Below, piece by piece: positions 11,255 to 19,382 of a stretch of DNA of 64,000 bases. This DNA comes from Aurantiochytrium sp. KH105 (Eukaryota > Sar > Bigyra > Thraustochytrida > Thraustochytriidae): NCBI GenBank assembly GCA_003116975.1, contig BGKB01000058.1, forward strand, positions 306,138-370,137, read 5' to 3'. The first letter of the stretch is position 1. The number at the start of each line of letters is the position of its first letter. The translations under genes and the position numbers were made by a program. The notes beneath the pieces are model-generated. The model was given only the letters and a program-made list of their open reading frames with translations, was not told the DNA's origin and ran no database searches.

Positions 11255-11312
11255 CATGCTGCTGAGATGCTGTTGCTGCTGCTGCACTACTGTTGCTGCT
11301 GCTGCTGCTGCG
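11255..11312. repeat. CTG/CAG-rich tract spanning the ITPA stop codon
   Basis: CTG triplets (plus strand) encode the Gln tail of ITPA on the minus strand and continue past the stop (CTA at 11287-11289) into the 3' region. Confidence 0.8.
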
Positions 11313-11883
11313 AGGTAACGTATGCCTGAAACTTTTGAAGAGCCTTGAAACGATGAGAGATGCCGTTCTTAATCTCTTTGTCGAGCTCGGCGTAGGTCTG
11401 TTCGAAGCCGTCCGGCTGGAACACAGGATCCCAGCCAAAGTCCTTGGGTCCGCGCGCAGGCACAATGCGGCCATGCGTCTGGCCAACGAATGTCAGCGGT
11501 TCGGCTCCGGGACCAGAGCTGTAGGCGAAAATGCACTGTGCATAAGCGGTCTTGTCCTCGTAGGCCGCGAGCAGATTGTTGAGTCCCTCGTGGCCAGTCT
11601 TTTCGAGAAACCACTTGATGTAGACGCCCGGCAGGCCATTGAGCGCGTTGAAGCACAAGCTCGTGTCTTCCACGAGGACGGGGCCGTCGATCCTGGCCTG
11701 CGCCAGTCTGCACTTCTCCGCGGCCACCGCTTCCGGCTCGCCTTGCAGTTCGGGCAAGTCGACTTTTTCGTTGCGCAGCGCCATGGCCGAGCCTACGATG
11801 GCTTGCACCTCCTCCAACTTTTTGGCATTGCCCGTCACAAAGGTGACCGCCATCCTGCCGCCTCGGGCCGCCGCGCGCTGCAT
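11287..11883 (-). CDS. ITPA: Inosine triphosphate pyrophosphatase (ITPase)
   Basis: Hydrolyses ITP, dITP and XTP to monophosphates and so cleans the nucleotide pool; cytosolic. At 198 aa it is close to human ITPA (194). Motifs in order: [13 protein letters not shown] (substrate-binding loop), [52 protein letters not shown] and [10 protein letters not shown] near the C-terminus. M11 (start at 11853, MAVTFVTGN) is an equally good start, because homologues begin just before the TGN loop. The C-terminus is a run of seven Gln from a CAG tract. It converges on the GON4L-like gene 194 bp away. Confidence 0.95.
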   Translation of the reverse strand: MQRAAARGGRMAVTFVTGNAKKLEEVQAIVGSAMALRNEKVDLPELQGEPEAVAAEKCRLAQARIDGPVLVEDTSLCFNALNGLPGVYIKWFLEKTGHEGLNNLLAAYEDKTAYAQCIFAYSSGPGAEPLTFVGQTHGRIVPARGPKDFGWDPVFQPDGFEQTYAELDKEIKNGISHRFKALQKFQAYVTSQQQQQQQ

Positions 11884-12271
11884 GCAAAGGCCGCCTCACC
11901 GCGCTCGCCTTCGGGCTCTGGCGGGCTCGCCTTTGGCCACGATTCACCTTCTTGTTCGCCTTCTTGTTGCTCACCGCCACACCACCATACGCCAAACGAG
12001 GGAGGCGAGCTCGCTAGAGCGCCAGACTCTCGCGGGCCCGTGCCGCCTGGCAGCACGTGTGGAGGGAAGGGCGAGGGCAGGCTCGGGGCCGAGTCATGCC
12101 TTTCTTCATTGTCGTACGTCTTGCGTGAAGAGAGATTGTTGGGCCGCCGAAGACTCGGATTGTGTTGCGTTCAACGACGAGAACGGTGACGACGAGGAGC
12201 ACGCGTTCCCGGGAACTACTGTGCTCTCGATTTCACAAAAAGAGTATGGAGATGCATTGTATCAGTAGGAT
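11884..12271. other. Divergent spacer between ITPA and MRNIP-like gene
   Basis: 388 bp with no recognisable gene. It must hold both 5' leaders. No clear TATA element was seen. Confidence 0.4.
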
Positions 12272-13028
12272 ATGGAGCCAAAGTTTTGGGGGATAGGTTT
12301 TATTCGAATGACTTGCTGTCACAAGCCTGAATGGAGAGTTGTGACAGCACACGATGATGTGGTCGGTCGGTCGGTCGGTCGGTCGGTCGGTCGGCTGGTC
12401 CCCTTGAGTACCTCGCCAAGCATTCGAATGAATTCTGACCATTCTTTGAGTCTTGTATACTCTCGCGCAGGTGCAATGCGGCACGTGTGAAGCTTTTCAG
12501 GTGATTCAGGACCCGAAATCGCGCAAGTTCGCTTGCAAAATGTGCCGCGAGCGGAACAGCGTACGCCGCATGTACGGTCGCTCCGAAAAGGCCAAGGAAA
12601 TGCGTATCGCGTGTCAGCGGCTTTCAAGCAAGCGCTTCGAGTTAGCCGAAGAACGACGAGCACAGCTCGCTGCGGAACAGGCTTCAAGCGCTGCGAACAA
12701 TGAAGACGACCGCGAGGATGAAGATGATGAAAGCGAGTCAGATCCAGGTTTGCACCTTGGAGATGAAGGCGGTTCCATGTGGGACCAATTTTTGTCTTCT
12801 GCACCTCGTTATGACCAAGGTGCCAATGGTCGAGAAAACGGTAACGATGAGGAGGAAGAGGAAGAGGAGGAGGTCGTTCTTCCAAACGGCAAACGTGCAC
12901 GAGTTGTGACAACGGTTCCCGACCCAAAGAAACGTGTGAGCCATAGACCTAGAAAGCAAGCAAACGCCGATAAGCCTCACCGTCGCTCGTGCAAGGACAC
13001 AGATCAAGAAGACGAATTGTGGGCTTGA
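12272..13028 (+). CDS. MRNIP: MRN complex-interacting protein-like (MRNIP), spliced
   Basis: In animals MRNIP binds the MRE11-RAD50-NBS1 complex in DNA-damage signalling. The conserved N-terminal zinc-ribbon-like block is clear: VQCGTCEAFQVIQDPKSRK, then FACKMCRERNSVRRMYG, with C-x2-C and C-x2-C pairs. A second family motif, SMWDQFLSSAPRYD, follows an acidic linker, and the tail is basic with NLS-like stretches. The main exon is open only from 12450 (stop at 12447-12449) and has no ATG, so an upstream exon is needed. A GT-AG intron at 12297-12450 would join ATG 12272 (MEPKFWGI) in frame; an alternative acceptor is the CAG ending at 12470. Family assignment is good; exon 1 is a proposal. The intron would contain the GGTC repeat. 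Confidence 0.6.
12361..12392. repeat. (GGTC)8 microsatellite
   Basis: Eight perfect GGTC units followed by GGCTGGTC, inside the proposed MRNIP intron. Confidence 0.95.
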
Positions 13029-13328
13029 CAATAGTGTAAAAATGTTTGTTATACCATGGTCTTTCTGCCATCGTTCTCGATGACCGCAACTCCTTGCCCC
13101 CTTCGACTCGATGCTGGAAAAGTACATTACCTCAGGTTGGCTCCCACCGCTCGCCACTGCCAGATCGGCAACGCATTCTCTTGGTCGTCGTCCGTCGTTA
13201 CTTCGAATGATGTCCTTCTTGTGTGTCCAAAGTTGTGCACGATCGTCCGATCCTCTCGGCGGCATCGACGACGATGGCAAATCAACTTGAAGATTGATTG
13301 GTCCATCGTCGCGACCTCGGCCGGGAGC

Positions 13329-14312
13329 ATGCTAGTCTCGCGCTGCGCCGCAGCGGTGGGCAAGGCCCGGCGTTGTGCGGCCCCGCTGCGCGGACACGGG
13401 TCGCCATGGGCTTGCCTCGGCTCGAGAGCGGCGTCTGCGACCGCGGAGCGCGAAGACATGGCTCGCATCGCAGACGCGCTCCGGCCGTACGGGAGCGAGG
13501 AGGGTCGCGTGCGTCTGGAAAAGGACGCGAGCGGGCGGCAGGCGTGGCTGTCGCTGGTGAACCCGGGCAAGAAGAACGCCTTGTCCGGTAAGATGATGGC
13601 GGATCTGCACGATGCTGTCAAGGAGCTGCGGGAAGGCGACGAGTACAAGTCGACGACGACGCTCTTTGTACAAGGCACCGAGGACTTTTTCTGCTCGGGC
13701 GCCGACCTGGGGATTCTCATGAAAAAGTTTACGCGACAGGACGGTCTCGACATGTCGTGGCTCATGCAACGCACGCTGCACGATTTGCGCGCACTACCGC
13801 AAATATCTGTTGCTGTCGTCAATGGCGGCGCCATGGGCGGAGGAACGGAAATCGTCCTTTCCACGGACTTTCGCGTCTTTCAGAGCAAGGCCAACTTTCG
13901 CATGGTGCAGACCACCCTTGGGCTCGTTCCCGGCTGGGGCGGAGGTACCCGGCTCGTCAATCTGGTTGGGAGAACAAAGGCTCTCGAGGTGTTGTGTGGG
14001 GCGCCCAAGCTCGACGCCGACGGACTCGCCGAGCTCGGCATCGCAGACTGTGTCTCTGGTCCTGACGAGACGGCCGAAGCGGCCGCCGAGAGATTCATGA
14101 AGCCATTTTATGACGCCAAGTACCCTGGTGCAGTCCAAGGGGCAAAGAGCATTATCGGCTTTGCGCACGATCATTCAGATATTGACGTGAGTCTGAACCA
14201 CGAACGTGAAGTCTTCTCGCGCGCTTGGCAGGGTGAGGAAAACAAACATGCGCTCGCAGAGATTGACCGCGCTCGCCAGGCTCGTCGTGCAGCGCAGCAG
14301 CAACAGAAGTAG
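13329..14312 (+). CDS. ECHDC1: Ethylmalonyl-CoA decarboxylase, mitochondrial (ECHDC1-like)
   Basis: A crotonase-superfamily metabolite-repair enzyme that removes ethylmalonyl-CoA, and (R)-methylmalonyl-CoA in animals, formed as by-products of acetyl-CoA carboxylase. The chosen ATG gives 327 aa with a basic, Ser/Ala/Arg-rich presequence (MLVSRCAAAVGKARRCAAP), consistent with mitochondrial import; human ECHDC1 is cytosolic, so the location is an inference. Oxyanion-hole motifs FFCSGADLGIL and NGGAMGGGTEI are present. LGLVPGWGGGTRLVNLVGR and LEVLCGAPKLDADGL are diagnostic of the ECHDC1 branch, as is the C-terminal REVFSRAWQGEENKHAL. The frame is open further upstream to 13056, but that extension is not crotonase-like. 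It lies 300 bp after MRNIP on the same strand. Confidence 0.85.
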   Translation: MLVSRCAAAVGKARRCAAPLRGHGSPWACLGSRAASATAEREDMARIADALRPYGSEEGRVRLEKDASGRQAWLSLVNPGKKNALSGKMMADLHDAVKELREGDEYKSTTTLFVQGTEDFFCSGADLGILMKKFTRQDGLDMSWLMQRTLHDLRALPQISVAVVNGGAMGGGTEIVLSTDFRVFQSKANFRMVQTTLGLVPGWGGGTRLVNLVGRTKALEVLCGAPKLDADGLAELGIADCVSGPDETAEAAAERFMKPFYDAKYPGAVQGAKSIIGFAHDHSDIDVSLNHEREVFSRAWQGEENKHALAEIDRARQARRAAQQQQK

Positions 14313-14477
14313 GAAAAAACAGCCGTAGCTGGAAAAGCCATAACTCCTTTTGGAAATGAATGAATATGAATCTAAGCGCGTCCATTTCTTGAGGCTTGCT
14401 GTAGAGACACGACAAAAAAGTAAAAGTGTTCTGAAAATAGGCATTTCACGAGGACAGAGTTCCTCATCTCAATTTTT

Positions 14478-16391
14478 TTACGCGCTTAGTTCCTCTCGAG
14501 TGCTGTCGTCGCCAACACGGAATTTAAGGACGTCCGCGAGATCGCTTTGAAAGCTTACACCGCCAAAGACGAGCGCTTCACTTGCAACCAAGCAAGAAGC
14601 ATGGCTGAACCTCGCAGCCACCTGCGATTCTGTTGCCATGGCACACTCGCTCCACATACCCGTCAGAGGATCGACCGACTGGACCTCGCCGGAGACATGA
14701 ACGCCTCCATCCCAGCCACCAAAGACGAAGAGACGGTCGTTTGCTTTCCACATGGTATGTCCGCATCGAGGAAAGGGGGTCTCTTGCGCCGGGGAGAACC
14801 ATCGAGCCGAATGCAAATCGAAAAATTGCAAATCTCGCAGCACACCATCTGCGCCTTTGCCACCATGCACGCAGAGCACGAGGTCCTGGTTGTGAGGGAA
14901 GACTGGGGTCAGATTTTCTGCATCAGGTCCTTGTGCAAGATGATCGCGCTGTAGCTCATGACTTGCACGCAACATGCCATCACGCTCCTTTTCGGAGCTC
15001 GCAAGCTCTACAGCACTTTGCAAGGGAGCTACTGCCTCTTGATACCGCTCGAGCGCGATGAGCGCCATCGCTTCACGATAATACGCCTTTCCCCATTGTG
15101 AATCGAGGCGAACAGCGGCCAATGCGTCTTGAAGTGCGCCTTGAGGGTCATCTAATGCAAGACGCACCGCACTGCGATTGCCAAACAAGCGAGAGTCACT
15201 TCCGTCGGCTTCAATGCCTTTGGCGTATAGCTCATGGGCAGCATCCAATTCGCCAGAAACGTATTTACGATTTCCCTTGTTGCGAAGATCGTTGGCACGC
15301 GACTGAGCTTCTGCAGAGGGAACTTGTTTGTTCTCCGGACGCGTTGCTTGCGCGAGAACAGCGTCTGTCATGAGGTACTCTCCATAGTGCTGCAATGCGC
15401 GAGCATTTTGCAGGTTAACGTCTGCGTCCGCATCATTGTTGGTACTATGAGGCGCTGTGGGCTGCAATAGCACGCACGCAGCAAGTTCGCGGGCGAGCGG
15501 ACATCTCCCTTCACACCGTACGGTAGACCATCGGCCCGTTTGCGAACTTGCATCAAGGTGCAAGACGTGCATATCCCGAAATACACCACTATGAGGGCTT
15601 GATCCGCCGAAATAAATGATCTTGTTCCCAAGCCCGACTGCACAAGTTTCCGTGCGTGGCGTGGGCGGAACACCAACAAGCGTGGGTGCATGCCAGGTCC
15701 ACTCATCCTTGCCGGTCTTGGAGCAAATTGTTTTGGTAAGAATATGAACATCGTTGAAGACATGGCCGCAGGAAGCGTCGAGGCCGCCGAAAATAACCAT
15801 CCTTGCGTCTCCTTGTGCTGTTGCCGCGTGGCCGCAGCGTGGAGCTGGTGCAGAGCCCTTGATCGACTTGCTGAGGTCGGTCCAGGCGTTTGGGCGCTTT
15901 TTGGAGACAGCAGATGCGTCTTTCGCGCCGTTCCCAGAGACCGCTAGCTTCCAAAGATCACCATAATGGGTTCCATCGCGCGATGCCCCACCAAAGAGCA
16001 CGACGTCGTCACCAAGACGAACGAGCTGTGCGCCACCTCGTGCTGCGGGTCCTGGCGTGCGTGTTGAAGTAGATGCAGTTTGGATGGACGTGGCCATGAT
16101 GCGCACGCGCTCTTGCGCCATCCATTGGCTTGGGTCTCCAAGGCTACACGTCTCGAATTTGAGGTCTTGCAGCTCGCCTCCGCCTTGAAGCGAGACTTTG
16201 CGAGAGGCATCAACGTCACAGTTGTCTCGCGCAGGTTTTTCACAGTTTTCGGCTCGAGTCTGTGCAAGATGGGCCTCTGCCGCCTGGGCTTCCTCGATTG
16301 TATCGTACTCGCGCAGCATCTGAGCGTCCTGGACATCGTGTTTGTTGTCGTCCTCGGCAGACGCCGGGACCTCTTCGACGTAAATGTTCAT
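14478..16391 (-). CDS. Kelch propeller protein with inserted TPR domain
   Basis: 637 aa, start at 16391 (MNIYVEEVPASAED). No enzyme motif is present; it is probably a scaffold. Kelch units occur at about 110-330 (VVLFGGASRDGTHYGDLWKL; MVIFGGLDASCG; IIYFGGSSPHSGVFRDMHVL). A partial unit (CPLARELAACVLLQP) then breaks off, and three STI1-type TPRs follow at about 357-472 (ANDLRNKGNRKYVSGELDAA). The Kelch fold resumes with LVLCVHGGKGADGVLRDLQF, LFVFGGWDGGVHVSGEV and ALVFGGVSFQSDLADVLKF. This reads as one six-bladed propeller with TPRs inside blade 4. The frame stays open to 17678, but that part is antisense to the ABC transporter and is excluded. A 598-bp divergent region separates it from the ABC gene. 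Confidence 0.8.
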   Translation of the reverse strand: MNIYVEEVPASAEDDNKHDVQDAQMLREYDTIEEAQAAEAHLAQTRAENCEKPARDNCDVDASRKVSLQGGGELQDLKFETCSLGDPSQWMAQERVRIMATSIQTASTSTRTPGPAARGGAQLVRLGDDVVLFGGASRDGTHYGDLWKLAVSGNGAKDASAVSKKRPNAWTDLSKSIKGSAPAPRCGHAATAQGDARMVIFGGLDASCGHVFNDVHILTKTICSKTGKDEWTWHAPTLVGVPPTPRTETCAVGLGNKIIYFGGSSPHSGVFRDMHVLHLDASSQTGRWSTVRCEGRCPLARELAACVLLQPTAPHSTNNDADADVNLQNARALQHYGEYLMTDAVLAQATRPENKQVPSAEAQSRANDLRNKGNRKYVSGELDAAHELYAKGIEADGSDSRLFGNRSAVRLALDDPQGALQDALAAVRLDSQWGKAYYREAMALIALERYQEAVAPLQSAVELASSEKERDGMLRASHELQRDHLAQGPDAENLTPVFPHNQDLVLCVHGGKGADGVLRDLQFFDLHSARWFSPAQETPFPRCGHTMWKANDRLFVFGGWDGGVHVSGEVQSVDPLTGMWSECAMATESQVAARFSHASCLVASEALVFGGVSFQSDLADVLKFRVGDDSTREELSA

Positions 16392-16989
16392 CTTTGGCCG
16401 TCGCGCCTGCAGCAGCGGCACCACACTCTCGCGCAGCAAAGCGCGTAGAAAGTAAAGAGTTTGCAAGCAAAGTACCCCAGCAAGCCAGCAACCAAGCGAG
16501 CAAACGAGTGAGCAGAAACGATGTTCGCTCGACCGCGGTCTGTCGAGCACCACCTCGCTGCGTTGTGCGACTTGGAGTGTTGTTAGCAAGCGGCGCGGTC
16601 TGGGCCAAACGGTCCCGAGGTGTTGTGTGCACACCCCTCTCAAGAAGCGCGCGGGGACACATGTGTGCACTGCGATCGGGGACCCCTCTGCTGGAGAAGC
16701 AAGCTGCAAACCCCGAAGCCCGAGGACCAGGACGCGAGGGTTGCCAGCGGCTGCCACGGCGGCCCCGGCGCAGATCGCGTGCGCGGAGGGGACGAACGCA
16801 TCTGTTGCGGATAACACGCACTGGTATTTTCTTGGTTTCGAGGCCGCGAGAGTCGCTAGCGACGCCGGAGAGCGCCGAGGAGAGAAGTCTCCGCGTCCGA
16901 GAGCCCCCTTCCTTTCTCCTTGGGCTAGGCAAAAGAGGGGAAGAGCCTGCAGCCTGCAGGCGAGCGCTGCGCGCAGCGACGAGATCAAC
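16392..16989. other. Divergent spacer, Kelch-TPR / ABC transporter
   Basis: 598 bp shared 5' region with no gene and no recognised regulatory motif. Confidence 0.4.
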
Positions 16990-18996
16990 ATGGCGAGCGA
17001 TGAGCCTCTGCTGGTTTCGCACCAAGATGCGCAAAACGAAAAGTCAAACGCCAAAGGTCGAGACGACGTCCGGAGACTGCTCGCGCAGGAGACGAATGGA
17101 AAGGTCGACAGCGACGGATCGCTGGGTCCTGCGGAGGATTCTAACGGCGCAGATAAGTCGGAAGATGCTGCCCCGGCGCGCTGGAGCATGCGCGAGGTCG
17201 CCAAACTCGCACGCGAAAATGCGGCAGGCGATATGGCGTGCGCTCTTGTGGCGCTCGTGGTTTCAAGTGGAACGAATCTAGCCTTGCCCAAGATCATGGG
17301 CTGGATGGTCGACCTCGTGGTAGCCCGTGGCCCCGGTGCAAGCGGCAGCGTCGGCGGCAGCCAGCTTCTTGAAAACCCTACAGCCTCGGGACGCCCAAGT
17401 GTTGCCCAAGCGGCTTGGGCGGCACTCGGTGTCTTTGCTGCGGGAGCCGTCGGCTCGATCGCCCGCGTCTTCTTCCTGAGCTCGGCAGAGACGAAGATTG
17501 CGCGTCGCCTGCGCGTCGACTTGTACCGCGCAACCCTGCAATATGGTCCTGTTGAACAGGATGCTAATGCGGTCATTTCGTGCCTAGCGCAGGATGCCGA
17601 AGACTTGTCCAAGTCCATTTGCAAGAACATTGCATCCTTGTATCGCGGATGTAACTCGGCGTTCGGCGGAGCTGCCATGCTTTGTTACATTTCCCCGCAA
17701 CTGACCATGGTCTCGTTGAGCCTGCTGCCGATGATCGGTTCCGGTGCGTTTGCGTTTTCCCGTTTCTCCCGTCGCATCGCCAAGAGCGTCAAGGAGGATA
17801 CTCGAAATGCCGTTGCTCGAGCGGGCGAACGTGTGCAGCAGCTGGCGACGGTGCGCATGTTTAACGGCGAAACGCGCGAAGTGGAACGCTTTGCAAGCGC
17901 CCTCGACGGCCTCTGCGGCCGTGCGGGTCGAGCAGCCCTGGCTGAAGGGCTTTTCATGGGCGGTCTCGGATTCTCTCTCAACGCCTCACTATTGGCTGTT
18001 GTGTGCTATGGCGGACGCCTGGTTGCCGCTGGGAGCATGACGGGCGGTCAGCTGGCCTCTTTTGCCATGTACAGCGGACTCATGGGCCTCGGTTTTGGCC
18101 AATTGGGTAGCGCGTATAGCGACTTTTCACGATCCCTTGGCGCCTCGCAACGTCTGAAAGCACTTCTCGCGGATATGCCAGCGTCTGGTTCCACTCCGAC
18201 GCCACGACCCGAGGGTGATGCTATCGCGCAGCAGATCCTTGATCCCGTGCTTCGCTTTGAGAACGTCCATTTCGCGTATGCAGCAAATCCGGACAAGGAG
18301 ATTCTTCGTGGGCTTGATCTGACGCTCGAGCCAGGCAAGGTAGTGTGCATTGCAGGCCGTTCGGGCGTCGGCAAGTCCACGCTGAGCAAGCTCATTATGC
18401 GCGTGGAGCAGGACTGGCAAGGCCAAATTACTCTTGACGGTCGGGACATTCGTGAGATTCCTCTCACGGCCTATCGTACGCTGCTTTCCGCTGTGGACCA
18501 GCGCCCTGCCCTGTTCACGGACCTCACCATTGCGGAGAACATTGCGTTTTCAAGGCCTGGAGCTTCCGAGGACGAGGTTCGCGAAGCCGCTCGCATGGCG
18601 GAAGCTTTTGAGTTTATCGAGGCCCTGCCCGATGGTTTTGCGAGCATTGTGGGTGGAGGGCCCAAGAGCGTTCAGTTGTCGGTTGGGCAAGCGCAGCGCA
18701 TTGCTTTGGCGCGTGCTTTTCTGCGTCGTGCGCGCGTCTACATTTTTGACGAGCATTCGTCCAGCCTCGACCACCGTGCCGAGCAGGATGTGCAGAGGTC
18801 CGTGCGTGGCCTTGCGGCTCGAGGCTGTGCAGTCGTTGTGATTGCGCACCGCGCCTCTATGCTTGAAGCTGCCGATCACATTGTTGTGCTTGAGAACGGT
18901 GCTGTTGCGGAGCAGGGCACTTTTGCGGATTTGTTGGCCAAGCCGGACGGTCCTTTCCGCGATCTGCTCAGCAGTTTGCGACAACGAAGCGATTGA
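16990..18996 (+). CDS. ABCB-type half ABC transporter
   Basis: An ATP-driven exporter of 668 aa working as a dimer. The N-terminal membrane domain (about 60-410) has six hydrophobic segments, for example MACALVALVVSSGTNLALP, and the intracellular coupling pattern AETKIARRLRVDLY. The ATPase domain starts near 425: Walker A GRSGVGKST (about 456), Q-loop SAVDQRPALF, signature LSVGQAQRIALARAF (about 563), Walker B VYIFDE with D-loop SSLD (about 584) and H-loop VIAHRAS. The signature is LSVGQ rather than LSGGQ. The closest groups are ABCB10/TAP-like half-transporters. The start MASDEPLLVSHQ has no mitochondrial presequence, so a vacuolar or plasma-membrane location is as likely. The substrate is unknown. 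The open frame upstream of 16990 lacks transporter features. Confidence 0.85.
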   Translation: MASDEPLLVSHQDAQNEKSNAKGRDDVRRLLAQETNGKVDSDGSLGPAEDSNGADKSEDAAPARWSMREVAKLARENAAGDMACALVALVVSSGTNLALPKIMGWMVDLVVARGPGASGSVGGSQLLENPTASGRPSVAQAAWAALGVFAAGAVGSIARVFFLSSAETKIARRLRVDLYRATLQYGPVEQDANAVISCLAQDAEDLSKSICKNIASLYRGCNSAFGGAAMLCYISPQLTMVSLSLLPMIGSGAFAFSRFSRRIAKSVKEDTRNAVARAGERVQQLATVRMFNGETREVERFASALDGLCGRAGRAALAEGLFMGGLGFSLNASLLAVVCYGGRLVAAGSMTGGQLASFAMYSGLMGLGFGQLGSAYSDFSRSLGASQRLKALLADMPASGSTPTPRPEGDAIAQQILDPVLRFENVHFAYAANPDKEILRGLDLTLEPGKVVCIAGRSGVGKSTLSKLIMRVEQDWQGQITLDGRDIREIPLTAYRTLLSAVDQRPALFTDLTIAENIAFSRPGASEDEVREAARMAEAFEFIEALPDGFASIVGGGPKSVQLSVGQAQRIALARAFLRRARVYIFDEHSSSLDHRAEQDVQRSVRGLAARGCAVVVIAHRASMLEAADHIVVLENGAVAEQGTFADLLAKPDGPFRDLLSSLRQRSD

Positions 18997-19382
18997 GAGG
19001 AAGGAACAAAGTAAAACGGCCTTGCGCCCAATCTTGCCACGGTGACCGATCAACATGGCATTGCTGTTCATGATATATACCAGCATGCCATCACCAGATT
19101 GCCTCGAGAGCATCCCGTCTGCAACATCGATTCGACATTGAGCACAAGGATGATTACTCCGCTCCCAGATGTCCTAATTTCACTGCAAAAAAACTCAATC
19201 ATTTCTCCAGTCTCTTTATCTTCTTCCTTTCCCTCCAGAATCGCAAGAGGTTTATCATGTTTGGTTGGAAAAAGCGACAAAATACAAAGTAATTGAAACG
19301 TTCATACGCATAGGTATAGTTGTACATTGTGGAGCCAAGTACGTTATCGTATGTTCACCGCCGCAAGATTCGCTCTCGCTCA
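18997..19382. other. Convergent 3' spacer between ABC and ADAM genes
   Basis: 386 bp, more AT-rich than the genes, with both 3' UTRs. Nothing else was recognised. Confidence 0.4.

Noticed and set aside
13056-13328. Longer N-terminus for the ECHDC1-like enzyme
   Set aside because: The added residues have no crotonase similarity, whereas the ATG at 13329 yields a typical presequence and family length.
16392-17678. N-terminal extension of the Kelch-TPR protein across the divergent region
   Set aside because: It lies antisense to the ABC transporter coding sequence and lacks Kelch or TPR features; the ATG at 16391 is preferred.
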